NCBI GenBank assembly: GCA_045121595.1
Contig: JBGVGI010000012.1
Location: 124,001-188,000, forward strand
Direction of reading: 5' to 3'
Source: Fumia sp045121595
GTDB taxonomy: Bacteria > Bacillota > Clostridia > Oscillospirales > Ruminococcaceae
DNA: 64,000 nt
Below, piece after piece: positions 35,234 through 44,914 of the stretch (positions within the stretch are counted from its first letter, which is position 1; every line of letters begins with the position of its first letter). Below the pieces are notes generated by a model. The model saw nothing but the letters and a program-made list of their open reading frames with translations. It was not told the DNA's origin and searched no databases. Both the position numbers and the translations under genes were made by a program.

Positions 35234-36189
35234 TAAAATCCCCAAAATTTTTTCTTTTTAGATTTATCAGCATCTTTAGGTTTGTATTTCAACAAACAGG
35301 AAGCTATATTCCAGTTAGCTGTTTTCCATTTTTCAGATGCATTGATGCATTTTACCGTATCTCTGTTATATCCAAAGATATCATAACAACTGGTAGCACT
35401 GTCAGGAATAGTGATAGTTATATTAGGGCAATCAAACGCTCCGCTTTCTATCTGCGTCACAGTGTCAGGTATAACAACATCAGATAATTTACATTCAGCA
35501 AAAGCGTTGTTCCCTATATAGGTAATTCCATATGGTATATTGATTTCTGTCAAATTGCATCCCTTGAAAACGCCACTTGAAATCTCCTTAACTCCTCCAG
35601 GAATATTGGCTATGCTCAAGTTTTTGCAGTTACTGAAAGCATCATTTCCTATTTCTTTGACAGTTTCAGGTATTTGAATTGTGCTGAGTTCACAATACTT
35701 AAAGGCTGATCCGTATATATGTGTTACACCAAAAGGAATATCAATTTCAGAAAGTCCGCTTTGCCAAAACATATAATCAGAGATACATTTAAGATTCTTA
35801 GGTAATTCAATTCTCTTGAGTTTTCGACAAAAAGCAAAAGCGTTCTGTCCTATTATTTCAACACTTTCCGGTATAACTACTTCTTCAAGATTGTGGCAAC
35901 CACTAAACGCTTCATACCCTATACGCTCTACACCATTTGGTATTACTACACGTCTTAATCCACAACAGGAAGAAAATGCACCTCTTCCAATTATAGTAAT
36001 TCCTTCAGGAATAACAACGTCAACCGAAGAACCTTTGTATTTTTTAAGCTCGCCTGCAACAATGACAAAATCGTTATTTTTATTATTCTCCAAAAAATAA
36101 CAAGAAGCACAATGAGGACATTTAAAGGTATTGTTTTCTTTATATTCGAGATTTGCACCGCAATTGGTACATTTAGCAGGAGTTAACAT
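35233..36189 (-). CDS. Zinc-ribbon plus BspA-type leucine-rich repeat protein
   Basis: A 318-residue protein. Residues 7-27 form a zinc ribbon (CTNCG...CPHC). From about 50 to 280 there are about nine BspA/LRR_5 repeats of the pattern IPxGVxxIGxxAFxxCxxLxxVxIP. The tail is lysine-rich (KPKDADKSKKKKFWGF). There is no signal peptide, so unlike most BspA proteins it should be cytoplasmic, perhaps binding a partner. An extended -10 promoter (TGTTATAAT, 36221-36213) lies just upstream. Role unknown; this group is common and variable in gut Clostridia. Confidence 0.85.
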   Translation of the reverse strand: MLTPAKCTNCGANLEYKENNTFKCPHCASCYFLENNKNNDFVIVAGELKKYKGSSVDVVIPEGITIIGRGAFSSCCGLRRVVIPNGVERIGYEAFSGCHNLEEVVIPESVEIIGQNAFAFCRKLKRIELPKNLKCISDYMFWQSGLSEIDIPFGVTHIYGSAFKYCELSTIQIPETVKEIGNDAFSNCKNLSIANIPGGVKEISSGVFKGCNLTEINIPYGITYIGNNAFAECKLSDVVIPDTVTQIESGAFDCPNITITIPDSATSCYDIFGYNRDTVKCINASEKWKTANWNIASCLLKYKPKDADKSKKKKFWGF

Positions 36190-36253
36190 AAAATCACTGT
36201 CCCTTCAAACCAATTATAACACAAAATCAGCATCTCACAACCGTCGGGCAGTG

Positions 36254-37453
36254 TTATGCATTGTCCTTATCTATTACGCTTTCATCTTTGTCGTAAGCGT
36301 AGATTTCAGCAATCGTTCCGTCAGGATTGTACTTTATTTCCTTGACTATATCTCTATTGCTGTTATACTCTAAAATCCTGTTTATTTTCATATTTGAATC
36401 ATAAATTTTACACCTTGAAATTTTACCGTCTTCATACTCGTTAACAGTATATTCTTTAAGTACACCGTTGCTGTCATTCCACGTTTCGGTAACCGGATCA
36501 CCTGATTCATTGTATTCTCTTACAACCATTACCGTACCATTTTCGTTATAGCCCGTGTACTTTTTGCTTTTCTCGTTTTCACCGTATTCGTATTTTCCTT
36601 GCAACCTTTTTTCAGAATCATACTCCGTCTCATAAATCATATCACCATCTGAATCGTACTCAAAAATTCTATAAAGTTTCAGAGAACCGTCATCGTTTCT
36701 GTATTCTTCGTAAGTTCTGTTTGTATCACCGTCAAATTCACAGTAGTACTTCATTATCCCTTCCGAATTATACTCTTTATTAAATAAAACATTTCCGTCA
36801 ACATCATATTCGGAAACCCATTGGTCATAATTATCATAATAGCAGGTTTTTTCACATTTTAAATTTCCGTTTTCCCAATATTCGAAAGTTTTGCAGTAAT
36901 CAGGTGCACCATTTTCGTCATAAGCTTCTTCACGTATTTCCTTACCCTTCTCATCGTATTCTTCCGTCCACATAAGGGTTTCATTATCGTTATAAGCTTC
37001 TGCACAATACAGAATTCCAAGCTCATTATACTTTTCTATATATTGTATTTTATAATCATCACTGTATCGTATACTGCTTTTTATAATACCGTTATCGTAT
37101 TCTTCTATTGTATACTCCCCGTCACCGTAATCAAACCTCTTATATTCAGGATACCCATTAATTCTTGCTTCAATATTTAGTTTCACGCCGATTGTTGAAC
37201 GGGATTTTACCAACAATTCATAAGCAAGATGTTCTCTGTCCATCTCCTCATACATATCGGCAAGTGCCAAATAAACGTCCTCGTCAGGTCTTATTTCCAA
37301 AGATTCCTTGTAATAAAACTCCGCTTTGTAATAATTCTTTTCTTCGTGATATCGCTTTCCTTCTTCATACTTTTCTTTCCATTCGTTATTAAAGCCGCAC
37401 CCTTGCAAAAAACAAATTATTAAAACCAATATCAAGCATAAGACTTTTTTCAT
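36254..37453 (-). CDS. Lipoprotein with TPR and MORN-like YxExG repeats
   Basis: A 399-residue protein. The N-terminus (MKKVLCLILVLIICFLQGCG) is a lipoprotein signal with Cys at the lipobox. One tetratricopeptide-like unit spans about 25-65 (EEGKRYHEEKNYYKAEFYYKESLEIRP). The rest consists of about ten short repeats with the pattern YDxxGxxxxxxxY, like the YwqK/MORN-type and RHS-like beta-hairpin repeats. The ATG at 37453 has AGGGTGG before it; the GTG nine bases upstream is less likely. Anchored on the outer face of the membrane. Function unknown. Confidence 0.82.
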   Translation of the reverse strand: MKKVLCLILVLIICFLQGCGFNNEWKEKYEEGKRYHEEKNYYKAEFYYKESLEIRPDEDVYLALADMYEEMDREHLAYELLVKSRSTIGVKLNIEARINGYPEYKRFDYGDGEYTIEEYDNGIIKSSIRYSDDYKIQYIEKYNELGILYCAEAYNDNETLMWTEEYDEKGKEIREEAYDENGAPDYCKTFEYWENGNLKCEKTCYYDNYDQWVSEYDVDGNVLFNKEYNSEGIMKYYCEFDGDTNRTYEEYRNDDGSLKLYRIFEYDSDGDMIYETEYDSEKRLQGKYEYGENEKSKKYTGYNENGTVMVVREYNESGDPVTETWNDSNGVLKEYTVNEYEDGKISRCKIYDSNMKINRILEYNSNRDIVKEIKYNPDGTIAEIYAYDKDESVIDKDNA

Positions 37454-37511
37454 ACTTACCACCCTGAAAAAATATTATAATATAAGTATATCATATACCG
37501 CAGCAAAAAAC

Positions 37512-37540
37512 AAATCCCCGACAACCGTCGGGGGTTTCTT
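37512..37540 (-). terminator. Terminator of the EamA transporter gene
   Basis: CCCCGAC pairs with GTCGGGG around AACC, with T-rich sequence following on the minus strand. Confidence 0.82.
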
Positions 37541-37541
37541 T

Positions 37542-38396
37542 TTAAATATTAAGTGCGATAATTGCGCCAATGCCTAAGATAACGCCTATTATCTGTTCAC
37601 GGGAGAGCTTCTCTTTGTAAATAAAGATTGAAACAAAAAATGTCAGTACAATTCCTCCCGCTGAGATAAGCGGAAACATAACAGAAGCCGCCATCATAGT
37701 AGCAAGAAGTATTGCTAAAAAGTTTGACATTCCGTTTGAAATTCCGTAAACGAGTGCGTACGGACACGCCTTCTTAAAGTTTTTAAAGAAATCTTTTCTT
37801 TCCTTTACTATAACGGGGATAAAAAGTACAACTACCGCAATCGCATAAGCCATTATCATAAATTCGTTTCTGTATTTGCCGCCACAGTATAAAAGCTGCA
37901 TCTTCTGTACCGTCGAGCATCCGCCGTTTCCAATAAAGGTAAGCAGTGCGTAAAACGCCCATTTTAAGGTGATTTTCTTTTCTTCACCTTTCTTTTCCAT
38001 ATTGATAAGGAAAAGCGACACCAAAAGAAGCACGATACCCACTATCAAAAACACACTCACGGGTTCTTTTAAAAAGATAAGTCCGTAACCTGCAGGTACT
38101 ATCAGCGAGTATGCCGTAATCAGCGAAGTAAGTGAAAAAGGGCCCGTCATAATAGCAAGTAAAGACCCTAAAACGGCCATAGCATACATTGTCGCAAACC
38201 CTATGGAAAACAACAAAGCGGTAGGATTGAACTCGAAGTTCCCTTTAAGCGGAATAACGAAAAATGCAATCGCAAACAAAGGAACAAGTGCTAAAAAGGT
38301 AAAAATCGCACTGCCTGACTTTTCGTTATACGCCTTACAGCTTATATTCTGAAAAGAAACTCCTAAAATGGTCAATAATAAAAATAATACACTCAT
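37542..38396 (-). CDS. EamA-type drug/metabolite transporter
   Basis: A 284-residue protein with ten membrane segments arranged as two repeated halves, the DMT/EamA topology. The first segment (LFLLLTILGVSFQNIS), a central SLITAYSLIVPAGYGLIFLKEPVS and the C-terminal GGIVLTFFVSIFIYKEKLSREQIIGVILGIGAI (in outline) are typical of the family. Substrate cannot be told. It starts nine bases after the parC stop and is likely the last gene of the parE-parC operon. Confidence 0.88.
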   Translation of the reverse strand: MSVLFLLLTILGVSFQNISCKAYNEKSGSAIFTFLALVPLFAIAFFVIPLKGNFEFNPTALLFSIGFATMYAMAVLGSLLAIMTGPFSLTSLITAYSLIVPAGYGLIFLKEPVSVFLIVGIVLLLVSLFLINMEKKGEEKKITLKWAFYALLTFIGNGGCSTVQKMQLLYCGGKYRNEFMIMAYAIAVVVLFIPVIVKERKDFFKNFKKACPYALVYGISNGMSNFLAILLATMMAASVMFPLISAGGIVLTFFVSIFIYKEKLSREQIIGVILGIGAIIALNI

Positions 38397-38405
38397 ATAA
38401 AAAAC

Positions 38406-40640
38406 CTATCCTAAAGTAAGCTGTTCACCCAAATCCTCTTCCCTGATAAGAGCACCTGCAGCAGGTAAAGTTCTTGTGCGGTAACGGTGAGGATTAGTAA
38501 AGGTGTTTTCAGTGAGTGTCTTGACACTCTGTAAGAATGCACCTTTTTTAAGCGTCATAACCGATACACCCTGATTATCTCTCGTTGCTTTTGAGGCAAT
38601 CATATCGGGATTGAAGATAAGATTACGTTTACCTGATGAAGTAAGCACGTATTCTTCTCCATCTGTGGGTACCCTTATAGCAACAAGCGGTGACTTATCA
38701 CTATATGCGTTCTGGAGCTTTTTGCGGTTCGTCTTGGTTTCGTAAGAATTAAGAGGCACTTTTGAAACCTTACCGTTTTCAAAGAAGAATAAAACGTTTC
38801 CTTTAAAGTCGGTTGTAATTACCGCAGTTACAAGCTTCTCACCATCGTCAAAGCCAAGCTTTGAGGGGATATAGTCACCCATCACACTTGCTTTTGTTTC
38901 TGAAAAATCAGCAACCTTTGCCTTATAGACCTGAGCTTTATCTGTGAAGAATAAAAGCTCTGCACGGTTTGTGGTTTCAAGCTGTAAAGCGATACTGTCG
39001 CCTTCTTTAAGCTTCTGAACACTACTCATTCTCAGTGACAAGGGAGTAATCTTTTTAAAGTATCCTTCCTCCGTAACGAAAACGTTAACGGGATAATCCG
39101 GTACGTCTTCTTCCTCTTCCTCCTCGGGAATATCCGAAGGATAAACGAAAAGGCTCTTTCTCGGTTGAGAATACTTCTTAATATTGTCGAGAAGCTCGGA
39201 AATAATAAGGCTATTAAGCTTTCTCTTGCTTTCGAGAATATCTTCAAGCTCTGCGATATCAACTTTTAACTGCTGAATTTCGTCAAGACGTCCTAAAATG
39301 TATTCGCGGTTTAAGTGACGAAGTTTAATTTCGGCTACGTATTCTGCCTGAATTTCGTCAATTCCGAAGCCTATCATCAAGTTGGGAACAACTTCACTTT
39401 CCTCTTCGGTTTCTCTTACGATTTTGATAGCCTTGTCGATGTCAAGCAGAATTTTACTTAAGCCCTCTAAAAGATGGAGTTTGTCCTTTTTCTTTTTAAG
39501 GTCAAACTCGACTCTTCTGCGGACGCAATTTCGTCTGAAACGAATCCATTCAAGCAAAATATCCTTAGCGCCTAAAACCTTAGGCATACCTTCGATAAGT
39601 ACGTTGAAGTTACAGGAATAACTATCCTCCAGAGGAGTCATCTTATAAAGCTTCTGCATCAGCTTTTCAGCATCAACACCACGCTTTATTTCAATTGTAA
39701 GCTTAAGACCCGAGAGGTCTGTTTCGTCACGGATATCGGAAATTTCCTTGATTTTATTGAGTTTTACAAGCTCGATAACCTTGTCGATAATTGCTTCAAT
39801 TGTAGTAGTCGGAGGGATTTCCGTAATATCAATGCAGTTTTCGGCTTTATCATAATTATATCTTGCTCTTACTTTTACAGAGCCGCGACCTGTTTCATAA
39901 ATCTTCTTTAACTCTTCCTCATCGTAGATGATATATCCACCACCAGGGAAGTCAGGGCCTTTTAAAGTTTCAGAAATATCAAAATCAGGGTCTTTAATAA
40001 GACCGATTGCAGTGTTACAAACTTCTTCAAGGTTAAAAGGACAGATAGCACTCGCCATAGATACCGCAATACCCACATTGGAGTTTACAAGTACCGACGG
40101 GAAAGTAGTCGGGAAAAGTACAGGCTCAGTCATAGAGTTATCGTAGTTTGGTACAAAGTCAACTGTATCCTTATCGATATCCCTGAAAAGCTCTGTTGCA
40201 ATCTTTTCAAGCTTTGCTTCGGTATAACGGGGAGCAGCACAAGCCATATCCCTTGAGTACGCTTTACCGAAGTTACCTTTTGAATCAACGTAAGGATGCA
40301 AAAGTGCTTCGTTTCCTCTGGCAAGACGTACCATAGTTTCGTAAATTGTCTGGTCACCGTGAGGGTTTAATTTCATGGTTTCACCGACAATTGTAGCGGA
40401 TTTCTTTCTTGCACCGTTTAAAAGTCCCATTTTATACATAGTATAAAGGAGCTTTCTGTGAGAAGGCTTAAAGCCATCAATTTCAGGCAAAGCACGTGAG
40501 ACTATAACGCTCATTGCATAGGGCATATAGTTTTCTGCAAGGGTTTCGGTGATAGGCTGTTCAATAACTACACCGGCATCTTTGATATAAGCATTCAGAT
40601 TGGTGGTCTTTTTAACTTCAGGAGTTTTCTTTTTAGCCAT
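38406..40640 (-). CDS. parC: DNA topoisomerase IV subunit A (GyrA/ParC family)
   Basis: The breakage-reunion subunit of a type IIA topoisomerase, which separates linked chromosomes. A 744-residue protein. The active tyrosine lies in CAAPRYTEAKL; the QTIYETMVRLARG and GNFGKAYSRD blocks form the DNA gate. The C-terminal beta-pinwheel is present but short, ending at about residue 744, as is usual for ParC rather than GyrA (about 800 or more). The ATG at 40640 is preferred to a GTG nine bases upstream. It follows parE by 15 bases. It could also be called a GyrA paralogue; the second set would lie elsewhere. Confidence 0.92.
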   Translation of the reverse strand: MAKKKTPEVKKTTNLNAYIKDAGVVIEQPITETLAENYMPYAMSVIVSRALPEIDGFKPSHRKLLYTMYKMGLLNGARKKSATIVGETMKLNPHGDQTIYETMVRLARGNEALLHPYVDSKGNFGKAYSRDMACAAPRYTEAKLEKIATELFRDIDKDTVDFVPNYDNSMTEPVLFPTTFPSVLVNSNVGIAVSMASAICPFNLEEVCNTAIGLIKDPDFDISETLKGPDFPGGGYIIYDEEELKKIYETGRGSVKVRARYNYDKAENCIDITEIPPTTTIEAIIDKVIELVKLNKIKEISDIRDETDLSGLKLTIEIKRGVDAEKLMQKLYKMTPLEDSYSCNFNVLIEGMPKVLGAKDILLEWIRFRRNCVRRRVEFDLKKKKDKLHLLEGLSKILLDIDKAIKIVRETEEESEVVPNLMIGFGIDEIQAEYVAEIKLRHLNREYILGRLDEIQQLKVDIAELEDILESKRKLNSLIISELLDNIKKYSQPRKSLFVYPSDIPEEEEEEDVPDYPVNVFVTEEGYFKKITPLSLRMSSVQKLKEGDSIALQLETTNRAELLFFTDKAQVYKAKVADFSETKASVMGDYIPSKLGFDDGEKLVTAVITTDFKGNVLFFFENGKVSKVPLNSYETKTNRKKLQNAYSDKSPLVAIRVPTDGEEYVLTSSGKRNLIFNPDMIASKATRDNQGVSVMTLKKGAFLQSVKTLTENTFTNPHRYRTRTLPAAGALIREEDLGEQLTLG

Positions 40641-40655
40641 CTGTGTCACCGTCCT

Positions 40656-42632
40656 TTACGAAATATCTGCCATATCAAGGTACATATGACCAAACTGTGC
40701 AATATGGTCTTTTCTTCCCTGTAAATCGTCACCCAAAAGCAAATCAAACACTCTTGCAGTGCCTTCTGCATCTTCGGGAGTTACCTTGATAGCACGTCTT
40801 GTTTCAGGGTTCATAGTGGTAAGCCACATCATCTCAGGATCGTTTTCACCGAGACCTTTTGAACGCTGAATAGTAAATTTCTCTTTGCCTATTTCTTCTA
40901 AAATCTGAGTTTTCTCAGGTTCATTATATGCAAAATACGTTTTGTTCTTAGTAGTGATTTCGTAAAGAGGAGACTGTGCAATATAAACGTATCCCTCTTC
41001 AATGAGAGTAGGAGTAAGTCTGTAAAGCATAGTGAGGATAAGAGTTCTTATCTGGAATCCGTCGACGTCGGCATCGGTACAGATAACAATCTTGTTCCAG
41101 CGAAGTGACGACAAATCAAAGGAAGCAACTTCCTTGTTCTGTTTTGCATTAACTTCAACACCGCATCCTAAAACCTTCAAAAGGTCGACGATGATTTCAC
41201 TCTTGAAAATCTTATCATATCCCGCTTTAAGACAGTTTAAGATTTTACCCCTTACAGGAATAATAGCCTGAAACTCAGCATCACGGGACTGCTTACAGGA
41301 ACCGAGCGCCGAGTCACCTTCCACGATGAAAAGCTCACGTCTTGTGATATCCTTTGTACGGCAGTCAACAAACTTCTGTACACGATTTGATAAATCGATA
41401 TTACCCTGAAGCTTTTTCTTTATGTTAAGTCTTGTTTTTTCGGCATTTTCCCTACTTCTCTTGTTTACAAGCACCTGCTCTGCAACTTTATTTGCATCAA
41501 CGGGATTTTCAAGGAAGTACACTTCAAGCTGATGCTTTAAAAACTCAGTCATCGCTTCATAGATAAACTTGTTTGTAATAGCTTTTTTAGTCTGGTTTTC
41601 GTAAGAAGTTTCGGTTGAGAATGATGATGAAACAAGGCAAAGACAGTCCTCAACGTCGGCAAAGGTTATCTTTGACTCATTTTTAAGATATTTATTATTC
41701 TGCTTAAGATAGGTATCAATCTGTGAAACAAAAGCTTGTCTTACAGCCTTTTCGGGCGAACCGCCGTGTTCAAGAAAACTTGAGTTATGGTAGTATTCAG
41801 AAAGCTTTACTCTGTTTGAAAAACAAACGGCAACCGAAAGCTTAACTTTATAATCGTCTTTATCATCACGGTCGCGACCCATACGTTCTGCTTCCCAGTA
41901 TTCAACGCTCGTTAAGGATTCGTTGCCAACAAGCTCTTTGAGGTAGTCGGTAATGCCGTTTTCGTAACAGAATTCGTCCTTTTTAACCCCTTCGGGTGTG
42001 TGGTCGATAAACTCAAACACGATCCCCGGGTTTACAACGGACTGTTTTTTGATAACGTCAAGATAGAATTCTCTCGGGATTTCTATATCAGTGAAAACCT
42101 CAAGGTCAGGTTTCCAACGCTGGGTTGTACCCGTCTTCTTCTGAGTTGTGGGAGTTTTCTTCATCTCCCCTACGATACTTCCCTTTTCAAAATGAAGTTC
42201 ATACAAAAAGCCGTCACGAACAACAGTAACGTCGAAATACTCCGAAGAATACTGTGTAGCACAAGAACCAAGTCCGTTAAGACCCAAAGAAAATCCGTAG
42301 TTGTCACCACGGTCTTTGTACTTACCACCTGCATAAAGCTCACAGAAAACGAGTTCCCAGTTAAAGCGTTGTTCATTATTATTCCAGTCAACGGGAATAC
42401 CACGACCGAAGTCCTGAACCTGAATTGAATCGTCAGCAAAATGAGTCACGATAATTTTACTACCGTAACCTTCCCTTGCTTCATCTATTGAGTTTGAAAG
42501 AATTTCAAAGAAGGAGTGCTGACACCCTTCCAATCCGTCTGAGCCAAAAATAACCGCAGGGCGTTTTCTGACTCTGTCCGCACCTTTTAAGGACGATATA
42601 CTTTCATTTCCGTATTCTTTTTGCTTAGCCAT
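40656..42632 (-). CDS. parE: DNA topoisomerase IV subunit B (GyrB/ParE family)
   Basis: The ATPase subunit of the same topoisomerase. A 658-residue protein. The GHKL ATP-binding blocks are visible (ILSNSIDEAREG, VQDFGRGIPVD, SLGLNGLGSCAT), then the transducer, then the TOPRIM domain with ELFIVEGDSALGS and TDADVDGFQ acidic residues, and the C-terminal IQRSKGLGENDPEMMW. The ATG at 42632 has GGAGG five bases before it; an in-frame ATG further up lies ahead of that site. First gene of the parE-parC-EamA run, with a strong promoter at 42703-42675. Confidence 0.93.
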   Translation of the reverse strand: MAKQKEYGNESISSLKGADRVRKRPAVIFGSDGLEGCQHSFFEILSNSIDEAREGYGSKIIVTHFADDSIQVQDFGRGIPVDWNNNEQRFNWELVFCELYAGGKYKDRGDNYGFSLGLNGLGSCATQYSSEYFDVTVVRDGFLYELHFEKGSIVGEMKKTPTTQKKTGTTQRWKPDLEVFTDIEIPREFYLDVIKKQSVVNPGIVFEFIDHTPEGVKKDEFCYENGITDYLKELVGNESLTSVEYWEAERMGRDRDDKDDYKVKLSVAVCFSNRVKLSEYYHNSSFLEHGGSPEKAVRQAFVSQIDTYLKQNNKYLKNESKITFADVEDCLCLVSSSFSTETSYENQTKKAITNKFIYEAMTEFLKHQLEVYFLENPVDANKVAEQVLVNKRSRENAEKTRLNIKKKLQGNIDLSNRVQKFVDCRTKDITRRELFIVEGDSALGSCKQSRDAEFQAIIPVRGKILNCLKAGYDKIFKSEIIVDLLKVLGCGVEVNAKQNKEVASFDLSSLRWNKIVICTDADVDGFQIRTLILTMLYRLTPTLIEEGYVYIAQSPLYEITTKNKTYFAYNEPEKTQILEEIGKEKFTIQRSKGLGENDPEMMWLTTMNPETRRAIKVTPEDAEGTARVFDLLLGDDLQGRKDHIAQFGHMYLDMADIS

Positions 42633-42674
42633 GAAATCCTCCATAGTGTATGTATTAAAACGTAACCACTATAT

Positions 42675-42703
42675 ATTGTATAATATTTTTCTAAAAGTGT
42701 CAA
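42675..42703 (-). promoter_or_regulatory. Promoter of parE-parC
   Basis: TTGACA (42703-42698), 17-base spacer, TACAAT (42680-42675) on the minus strand, divergent from the promoter at 42713. Confidence 0.82.
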
Positions 42704-42712
42704 ATACTTTAC

Positions 42713-42741
42713 TTGCACTTTTTAAATTTTAGAGGTATAAT
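42713..42741 (+). promoter_or_regulatory. Promoter of the 95-residue protein gene
   Basis: TTGCAC (42713-42718), 17-base spacer, TATAAT (42736-42741), followed by AAAAAGGAG and the ATG at 42763. Confidence 0.75.
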
Positions 42742-42762
42742 AAATAAAAAGGAGTTGTTTTT

Positions 42763-43050
42763 ATGAAAAATATCAAAGTATTAAATGAATTTCGAACAGA
42801 AGCAAAAGATGCTCTCTTCACAAAACAGCAGGCTGTAGCAATTACTTTACGCCTTTTACAGACGGCACTTGCTGAAGCTGACGAAGATGATAAACCGGTT
42901 ATCTCAAAAGCCTTGGAAAGAATAACTTTCAGCTACCTTGACAGTACCGCTACACGAATTGACGATATGCTTGACGAAGTAGGAGTTGCACGTTTTACTT
43001 CCGAACAGATTATTGAAGCAATAAATAACGTTATATTTGACGTAAAATAA
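42763..43050 (+). CDS. Small helical protein of unknown function
   Basis: A 95-residue, cytoplasmic, probably all-helical protein (TEAKDALFTKQQAVAITLRLLQTALAEADEDD...). AAGGAG precedes the ATG at good distance, and it has its own promoter and terminator, so it is a real single-gene unit. I do not recognise a family. It is divergent from parE. Confidence 0.8.
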   Translation: MKNIKVLNEFRTEAKDALFTKQQAVAITLRLLQTALAEADEDDKPVISKALERITFSYLDSTATRIDDMLDEVGVARFTSEQIIEAINNVIFDVK

Positions 43051-43054
43051 TCAA

Positions 43055-43081
43055 AAAAACCGTTCCGTGTGGAACGGTTTT
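43055..43081 (+). terminator. Terminator of the 95-residue protein gene
   Basis: AAAACCGTTCC pairs with GGAACGGTTTT around GTGT. Confidence 0.85.
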
Positions 43082-43137
43082 CGTATTTTTACCCCGTTTT
43101 TCCCATATAAATTTAAAAAGCTTATATGGGGGATAAA

Positions 43138-44652
43138 ATGAAAAAGAAACTGTTTTTGCAAAATACCATTATTTTAACGATATCTTCACTTGTTTTAAGA
43201 GCCGTTTCAGTATCTTTCGGTGCATATCTTTCAAGAAAAATAGGCACAGAGGGTATGGGACTTTATCAGCTTGTTTTTTCTGTTTACGGGTTTGCATCCA
43301 CACTTGCAACCTCAGGAATATACCTTACAGTCACCCGTCTTGTAGCGGAGGCAATTGCAAAAAAATCTTATTCCGATGCAAACGATACCGTTAAAAAATG
43401 TATGATATACGGTGCTTTTGTAAGCATTGCCTCTTCTCTTTTACTTTTCTTTTTTGCAGAATTTATCGCAACCGAAATTTTAAACGATAAAAGAGCTCTG
43501 CTTTCTCTTAAACTACTTGCCTTTGCACTGCCTTTTATGGCTTTTTCATCAACTTTAAGAGGCTACTTTTTTGCAATAAGAAACGTTATAAAATCAACAA
43601 GCAGTCAGATTTTCGAGCAGTTAGTCCGTATGGCAACAGTTTCAATGGGACTTACCCTTTTGCTTCCGAAAGGTCTTACCTACTCCTGCGCTGCAATTGC
43701 TTTGGGGTCTGTCACGGGTGAATTACTCGCATTTTTATATACCTTTTTTCTTTATATAAAAGACAGAAACCGTCGTATTTTCGTAAGAAAATCAAAAAAA
43801 GAAAACACCAAAAAAGTGCTTTCAATAACAGTCCCCGTTGCGTTAAGCTCATATCTGCGTTCTGCCCTTGTAACAATAGAAAATATCCTTATCCCAAAAG
43901 GGCTTAAAAGATATGGGGCAACATCAGGGAGTGCCCTTTCACAATATGGTATGATAGAAGCAATGGTAATGCCTTTGCTCACCTTCCCGTCGGCTTTTTT
44001 AACTTCTTTTGCAAATCTTTTAATCCCCGAACTTGCACAGGCAAACGCCACAGGTGACAAAGCAAGGATAAACCGCCTTGTTTCAGGCGTTTTAAAGATA
44101 ACTCTTCTTTTTTCCTTCCCCGTCACCGCTTTTTTTATAACTGCGGGAGAAACTTTAGGACTCGCAGTATACAAAAGTGCCGAGGCAGGGATAACCTTAC
44201 AGATTTTAGCTCCGCTTATCCCTATTCTTTACACAGATATCGTAACCGATGCAATGTTAAAAGGTCTTGATAAGCAGGTGAATTCTTTAAGCTTCAGCAT
44301 AATCGACTCTGCATCGAGCATTCTTCTTATCTGCCTTCTTATCCCGATTTACGGGGTAAAGGGATACGTTATCGTAATTTTTGCCACTGCGTTTATCAAC
44401 ACAGTATTAAGTATAAACTGTCTTATTTCTTTTACCGAAATTCCCTTTTCGGTAAAGGACTCAATTTTTAAACCCGTCTTTATTTCTATAATATCGTCTT
44501 TTTTGATTTTTACTGTATTTGAGCAGTTTGAAATACCAAATCCCGCTTTAAAATCGACGTTACAGATACTTTCGATGGCTCTGTCTTACTATCTGCTTTT
44601 AATTATAACTAAAACGATAAAACTCGTTCACAAAGGGATTTATCCTCTGTAA
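43138..44652 (+). CDS. SpoVB-like MOP-superfamily flippase
   Basis: A 504-residue protein with about 14 membrane segments. The N-terminus (LFLQNTIILTISSLVLRAVSVSFGAYLSRKIGTEGMG in outline) and LISCFTEIPFSVKD-type C-terminal region are those of the SpoVB/MurJ polysaccharide transporter group, which moves lipid-linked saccharides for cortex or wall synthesis. The phrase RKIGTEGMGLYQLV is especially SpoVB-like. The ATG at 43138 has GGGGGAT before it and is chosen over an ATG four codons upstream that has none. It suggests an endospore former. Several Clostridia carry more than one copy, so its exact role (sporulation or wall) is uncertain. Confidence 0.9.
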   Translation: MKKKLFLQNTIILTISSLVLRAVSVSFGAYLSRKIGTEGMGLYQLVFSVYGFASTLATSGIYLTVTRLVAEAIAKKSYSDANDTVKKCMIYGAFVSIASSLLLFFFAEFIATEILNDKRALLSLKLLAFALPFMAFSSTLRGYFFAIRNVIKSTSSQIFEQLVRMATVSMGLTLLLPKGLTYSCAAIALGSVTGELLAFLYTFFLYIKDRNRRIFVRKSKKENTKKVLSITVPVALSSYLRSALVTIENILIPKGLKRYGATSGSALSQYGMIEAMVMPLLTFPSAFLTSFANLLIPELAQANATGDKARINRLVSGVLKITLLFSFPVTAFFITAGETLGLAVYKSAEAGITLQILAPLIPILYTDIVTDAMLKGLDKQVNSLSFSIIDSASSILLICLLIPIYGVKGYVIVIFATAFINTVLSINCLISFTEIPFSVKDSIFKPVFISIISSFLIFTVFEQFEIPNPALKSTLQILSMALSYYLLLIITKTIKLVHKGIYPL

Positions 44653-44668
44653 ACGGATTTGCTTTACA

Positions 44669-44878
44669 CTATTCTTCTATAAACTCAAAGCGTTTTTTCT
44701 TAACGCCGTCACGCTCGATTTCCTCGTCCCACATACTTATAGGACGTACCCAGATATCACCGTCACCGTAAAGTGCTTTATACACTACCATTTCTTCTAA
44801 AGTTTCCGAATGCTTTGCAATTCCTATAACTTCATACTCATTACCTTTGAAATGTTTATATTTTCCTAATCTTACCAT
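44669..44878 (-). CDS. DUF1653-domain protein
   Basis: A 69-residue protein that is one DUF1653 domain: LGKYKHFKGNEYEVIGIAKHSETLE, VVYKALYGDGDIWVRP and the usual W.EE...G..KKRFE ending. The ATG at 44878 has GAGGTG eight bases before it; a GTG three codons earlier is possible. Small cytoplasmic beta-rich domain of unknown role, widespread in bacteria. Confidence 0.88.
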   Translation of the reverse strand: MVRLGKYKHFKGNEYEVIGIAKHSETLEEMVVYKALYGDGDIWVRPISMWDEEIERDGVKKKRFEFIEE

Positions 44879-44914
44879 ATCATTCACCTCGGTTAAATGA
44901 TACTACATTTTTTG

